Shown here: piece after piece, positions 5,682 to 8,744 of the stretch | Position numbering within the stretch: position 1 is the first letter of the stretch | Layout: each line of letters opens with the position of its first letter | Assembly (NCBI GenBank): GCA_938016505.1 | Contig: CALLWN010000085.1 | Coordinates: 1 to 8,744, forward strand | Reading direction: 5' to 3' | DNA length: 8,744 nucleotides | From: an uncultured Sphingomonadaceae bacterium | Lineage (GTDB): Bacteria; Pseudomonadota; Alphaproteobacteria; Sphingomonadales; Sphingomonadaceae | Position numbers and translations under genes: made by a program | The notes under the pieces: model-generated | What the model saw: only the letters and a program-made list of their open reading frames with translations | Database searches by the model: none | Told to the model about the DNA's origin: nothing

Positions 5682-6662
5682 GTGACCGACATCGCCGCCA
5701 CCCTCCTCTCGCCGGTCATCCTCTTCTTCGTCCTCGGCGCCCTCGCAGCGCTTGCCCGCTCCGACCTCGAAATCCCCGAGCAGATCGCCAAGGGCCTTTC
5801 GCTCTACCTGATGGCCGCAATCGGTCTCAAGGGCGGGATCGAAGTCTCGGCGGCCGGGTTCGACCCGCAGATGCTCTCCGCTGGTGCTGCCGGCACCGTC
5901 CTCAGCTTCTTCCTTCCCTTCCTCGGCTTCGCCCTGCTCCGCAGCTTCGGGCGTCTGTCCGCGCTCGATGCCGGCGCGGTTGCAGCGCATTATGGCTCGG
6001 TCTCGGTCGTCACCTTCGTGACCGGAATCGCGGTTCTCGATGCCAACGGGGACCGGGCGGCGGGCTGGATGGTGGCCGTTCTCGCGCTCATGGAAACGCC
6101 GGCCATCATCGCCGGGCTCATCCTGGCGCGCGGCTCGCTCGGCGATCTTGGCCGCACCCGCAACCCCGAGGGCTTCGGCGACCACAGCATCTGGCGCGAG
6201 GTGCTCCTGAACGGCCCGGTCGTGCTGCTGGTCGGGTCGTTCCTGATCGGGATCATCGCCGGCAAGCAGGGCTATGCGCCGGTCGCGCCCTTCTTCACCG
6301 ACATGTTCCGCGGGGTCCTGTGCCTGTTCCTGCTGTCCATGGGCCTGCTGGCAGCGCGGCGGCTGCGCGAGGCGCGCAGCCTGACGCCGCGCCTTGCCCT
6401 GCTCGGCATCGCCCTGCCCCTGGTCAACGCTGCCGTCGGGCTGGGCGTGGCAGGCGCGATCGGGCTCTCGGGCGGCACGGCTGCAGCCTTCATCATCCTG
6501 TGCGCCTCGGCGTCCTACATCGCCGTGCCGGCTGCGATGAGCCTCGCCCTGCCGCGGGCGGACGCCGGGCTCTATCTCGCGATGAGCCTTGCCGTCACCT
6601 TTCCCTTCAACATCATCTTCGGCATTCCGCTCTATGCCCGCATGGCCGGGACGCTTGGCTGA
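5682..6662 (+). CDS. sbtA: SbtA-family sodium-dependent bicarbonate transporter
   Basis: A 326-residue inner-membrane protein, about the normal length for SbtA (formerly DUF897). It is predicted to import bicarbonate with Na+. Hydrophobic segments run through the whole length, consistent with about ten helices in two inverted halves. Family-like stretches are LLSPVILFFVLG (8-19), LYLMAAIGLKGG (41-52), AAHYGSVSVVTF (101-112), ASASYIAVPAAM (275-286) and TFPFNIIFGIPLY (306-318). The start is GTG 5682; it lacks a close ribosome site (GGGAGAGGG lies about 20 nt upstream), so initiation may depend on upstream translation or leader folding. Its stop overlaps the carbonic anhydrase start by one base (TGATG), so the two are translationally coupled. 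No sbtB (PII-like regulator) gene adjoins it on the visible strand. Substrate specificity is inferred from family and neighbour. Confidence 0.88.
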   Translation: MTDIAATLLSPVILFFVLGALAALARSDLEIPEQIAKGLSLYLMAAIGLKGGIEVSAAGFDPQMLSAGAAGTVLSFFLPFLGFALLRSFGRLSALDAGAVAAHYGSVSVVTFVTGIAVLDANGDRAAGWMVAVLALMETPAIIAGLILARGSLGDLGRTRNPEGFGDHSIWREVLLNGPVVLLVGSFLIGIIAGKQGYAPVAPFFTDMFRGVLCLFLLSMGLLAARRLREARSLTPRLALLGIALPLVNAAVGLGVAGAIGLSGGTAAAFIILCASASYIAVPAAMSLALPRADAGLYLAMSLAVTFPFNIIFGIPLYARMAGTLG

Positions 6663-7306
6663 TGCCCGAACTCCAGGCGCTCATCGAAGGCTATCGCCGG
6701 TTCCGCGCTGGCCCGTGGCGCGAGCAGCGGCTGCGCTACGACGAGCTTGCACTCGGCCAGGCGCCACGGGTGATGGTGATCGCCTGCTCCGACAGCCGGG
6801 TCGATCCGACTCGGGTGTTCGATGCGTCACCTGGCCAGATGTTCGTGCTGCGCAACGTCGCCAATCTCGTGCCGCCCATATCCGCAATCCGCGAGCAGTC
6901 GAGCGTTGCAGCGGCGCTCGAATATGCAGTCGAGGTGCTGAGGGTCGACTATGTCGTCGTCTTCGGGCACGCCCGCTGTGGCGGGATCGCGGCAGCGCTT
7001 GCACCCTTGCCCGACAACCGCTTCATCAGCGCCTGGGTCGAGCATATCGCACCCGCGCGCGACAAGGTTCTTGCCGCGGCGCAGATCCTTCCCGACATCG
7101 ACTGCCAGGCTGCACTCGAACAGGCCGGCGTTCGACTCTCCCTTGCCAACCTGCGCAGCTACCCGTTCGTTGCGGCCGCCGAGCAGGAAGGCCGGCTGAA
7201 ACTCGCCGGCGCCATCTTCGACATCGCCGACGGCGATCTGAAGCTTCTCGACCCGGGCACCGACCGGTTCGAGCGGGTGGACGTCAGCCTGCCCCCGAAG
7301 ATCTAG
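6662..7306 (+). CDS. Beta-class carbonic anhydrase
   Basis: A 214-residue cytoplasmic zinc enzyme that interconverts CO2 and bicarbonate. The zinc ligands C42, H103 and C106 and the catalytic dyad D44-R46 are all present in ACSDSR (41-46) and FGHARCGG (101-108); VLRNVANLVPP (62-72) is also typical. The N-terminus lacks a signal peptide. The ATG at 6662 overlaps the sbtA stop, and SbtA-delivered bicarbonate would be converted to CO2 or kept in equilibrium for carboxylases. Its reading frame is open far upstream inside sbtA, but the conserved protein starts here. The terminal TAG lies in CTAG, shared with the stop of the convergent acetyltransferase gene. Confidence 0.94.
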   Translation: MPELQALIEGYRRFRAGPWREQRLRYDELALGQAPRVMVIACSDSRVDPTRVFDASPGQMFVLRNVANLVPPISAIREQSSVAAALEYAVEVLRVDYVVVFGHARCGGIAAALAPLPDNRFISAWVEHIAPARDKVLAAAQILPDIDCQAALEQAGVRLSLANLRSYPFVAAAEQEGRLKLAGAIFDIADGDLKLLDPGTDRFERVDVSLPPKI

Positions 7307-7836
7307 CCTGGTTGCTGCCCATCCCCGGTGCAATCGTCGCGCTGCATGATGACGACATCGAGACGGCGGCCGAACTTCTCGCCGACCCGCGCAAGCCGTC
7401 CGACTTCGCGGAAGCCGAGTGACCTATGCAGCGCGACGGAAGCGAGGTTCGCGCTGTGACCAACGACCGCAACAAAGGTGCGGAAGCCTGCGCGCCTGGC
7501 TGCGTCGAGAAGGGCTTCCATGAGCGCCCGGCCGTGGCCGCGGCCGGTCTCGCCTTCTGCCACATAGACGCTGGTCTCCGCGGTCCGGACATAGGCCGCC
7601 CGGTCACGGAACTGGCCGGCATAGGCGAAGCCGAGAAGCCGGCCATCGGCAGCTTCGCGCACCAGCCACGGCCAGCCACGGGAGAGAATGCGATCGATCC
7701 GCGCTGCCATCTCGATCGCATCGGGGGGCTCGATCTCGAAGGTGCCGGTGCCAGCGCGGACATGGGGCGCGTAGAGCGCGGCACAGAGCGCAGCGTCGGC
7801 GATGGTCGCCGGGCGGATCCTAGAGATGGAGGACAC
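7303..7836 (-). CDS. GNAT N-acetyltransferase, phosphinothricin acetyltransferase-like
   Basis: A 177-residue cytoplasmic acetyltransferase using acetyl-CoA. The sequence follows the PAT/MddA subgroup of GNAT: IRPATIADA (7-15), LYAPHV and FE near 21-34, PWLV, FAYAGQFRDRAAY (70-82), TAETSVYV with E87, the acetyl-CoA loop ETGRGHGRAL (96-105), LHRSLGF with H137, and DVVIMQRD at the end. Relatives acetylate small amines such as phosphinothricin, methionine sulfone/sulfoximine or other amino acid analogues; the natural substrate here cannot be read from sequence. The start is GTG 7836, needed because the conserved domain begins at residue 7. This puts the first 17 bases inside lpdA, with GAGGG just upstream, so the genes are probably translationally coupled. 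The stop overlaps that of the carbonic anhydrase gene on the other strand. Confidence 0.88.
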   Translation of the reverse strand: MSSISRIRPATIADAALCAALYAPHVRAGTGTFEIEPPDAIEMAARIDRILSRGWPWLVREAADGRLLGFAYAGQFRDRAAYVRTAETSVYVAEGETGRGHGRALMEALLDAARRAGFRTFVAVVGHSANLASVALHRSLGFREVGRLARVGEKFGRRLDVVIMQRDDCTGDGQQPG

Positions 7837-8744
7837 GGCCCTCGGCGTCGAGCACCGCCTCGTGCATCATCTCCGAAAGGGTCGGGTGGGGGAAGATGGT
7901 GGCAGCGAGCGTCTCGTGGGTGGCCTCGCACTGGCGCGCGATGGCATAGCCCTGGATGAGCTCGGTCACTTCGGCGCCGGCCATGTGGGCGCCGAGCAGC
8001 GCGCCGGTATCGGCATCAAACACGGTCTTGACGAGACCCTCGGGCTCGCCGAGCGCGATCGCCTTGCCGTTGCCGATCGCCTGGAAGCGGCCGACCTTCA
8101 CCCTGTAGCCGGCCGCCTTCGCCTGGGCTTCGGTCAAGCCGACCGAGGCGACCTGCGGCCGCGAATAGGTGCAGCCGGGGATGTTGGTCTTGTCCATCGG
8201 GTGGGCGTCGGCGATGCCGGCGATCGCCTCGGCGGCGACCACCCCCTCGTGGCTTGCCTTGTGGGCGAGCCAGGGCGGGCCGGTCACGTCGCCAATCGCC
8301 CACAGCCCGGGCACGTTGGTGCGGCCATGGGCGTCGGTCAGGATATGGCCACGCTCGGTCGCCACGCCGAGCGCCTCGAGCCCCAGCCCTTCGGTGTTGG
8401 GTGCGATGCCGATCGCAATGATGGCATGGCTGAAGCGTTCGGCAGTGCCGGCGATGGTCGCCGTCACGCCATCGGCGTCGGCCACGAGGCGCTCGACGCT
8501 GGTCGAGGTGAGGAGCCGCACGCCCTGCTTCACAAAGGCTTTGGTCATGAAGGCGGAAATCTCGGCATCCTCGACCGGAAGGATTCGGTCCATCATCTCG
8601 ACGACCGTGACCTTTGCGCCCATGTCGGCGTAGAAGCTCGCGAACTCGATCCCGATCGCGCCCGAGCCGATCACGAGGAGCTCGGTCGGCATGGCGGGCG
8701 GCACCATGGCGTGGCGGTAGGTCCAGATCCGTTCGCCATCGGCC
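7820..8744 (-). CDS. lpdA: Dihydrolipoyl dehydrogenase (E3), C-terminal two-thirds (runs off right edge)
   Basis: The visible 307 residues cover the NAD-binding, central and dimerisation domains of a flavoprotein that reoxidises dihydrolipoamide in 2-oxoacid dehydrogenase complexes. About 160 N-terminal residues, with the FAD dinucleotide motif and redox-active CxxxxC, lie beyond the right edge. The reading frame continues past the internal ATG at 8707: the codons before it read ADGERIWTYRHA, as in alphaproteobacterial homologues. Motifs are VIGSGAIGIEFASFY (NAD fold), AIGIAPNTEGLGL, the FAD-contacting LWAIGDVTGPPWLAHKAS, and the C-terminal catalytic His-Glu in FPHPTLSE. The gene ends with TAG at 7820-7822 and overlaps the acetyltransferase start by 17 bp. 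Whether it serves pyruvate or 2-oxoglutarate dehydrogenase depends on genes to the right that are not visible. Confidence 0.95.
   Translation of the reverse strand, partial: ADGERIWTYRHAMVPPAMPTELLVIGSGAIGIEFASFYADMGAKVTVVEMMDRILPVEDAEISAFMTKAFVKQGVRLLTSTSVERLVADADGVTATIAGTAERFSHAIIAIGIAPNTEGLGLEALGVATERGHILTDAHGRTNVPGLWAIGDVTGPPWLAHKASHEGVVAAEAIAGIADAHPMDKTNIPGCTYSRPQVASVGLTEAQAKAAGYRVKVGRFQAIGNGKAIALGEPEGLVKTVFDADTGALLGAHMAGAEVTELIQGYAIARQCEATHETLAATIFPHPTLSEMMHEAVLDAEGRVLHL

Noticed and set aside
5421..6185. 254-codon minus-strand frame across the end of the second PEP-CTERM gene and sbtA
   Set aside because: It is Glu/Arg/Gly-rich without motifs and is antisense to well-supported genes.
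8705..8707. ATG at 8707 as the true start of lpdA
   Set aside because: The frame continues upstream with conserved residues to the window edge, and the FAD domain would be missing; the gene is simply cut by the window.

Overview
The window is GC-rich, gene-dense DNA from an alphaproteobacterium, most likely a sphingomonad (Sphingomonadales). Three things suggest this. The ChvG-ChvI two-component pair is divergent from pckA, an arrangement typical of Alphaproteobacteria. Two secreted proteins end in PEPxxWA-type C-terminal sorting signals. A small zinc-finger-plus-J-domain protein resembles a family I associate with sphingomonads. The genus cannot be determined by eye.

Layout. Left part (minus strand): the 5' part of chvG, which runs off the left edge, preceded by the complete chvI. 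Across a 230-bp divergent intergenic region lies pckA (plus strand). Its leader contains two mutually exclusive hairpins, the second ending in a short T run like an intrinsic terminator. Middle (plus strand): a nidogen-domain PEPxxWA-CTERM protein behind a good sigma-54 (-24/-12) promoter match and ending in a 14-bp GC hairpin; a zinc-finger/J-domain protein; and a second PEPxxWA-CTERM protein carrying Cys and Gln motifs that look like an internal thioester domain. Right part: an SbtA-family bicarbonate transporter and a beta-carbonic anhydrase overlapping by one base (plus strand). Converging on these are a PAT-like GNAT acetyltransferase and the 3' two-thirds of lpdA (minus strand), which overlap each other by 17 bp.

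How the genes may work together. ChvG-ChvI is an envelope/acid stress system commonly found beside the gluconeogenic gene pckA. The two PEP-CTERM proteins are predicted to be exported and processed by an exosortase encoded elsewhere, so the middle section is a small cell-surface/exopolysaccharide-matrix locus. SbtA plus carbonic anhydrase forms a compact inorganic-carbon uptake and interconversion module. lpdA supplies the E3 subunit of 2-oxoacid dehydrogenases. No insertion sequence, CRISPR array, tRNA/rRNA or prophage gene was found.

The observations most worth a second look are the thioester-like signature in an exosortase substrate, the sigma-54 promoter on the nidogen-domain gene, the attenuator-like leader of pckA, and the sbtA-carbonic anhydrase overlap without an sbtB.
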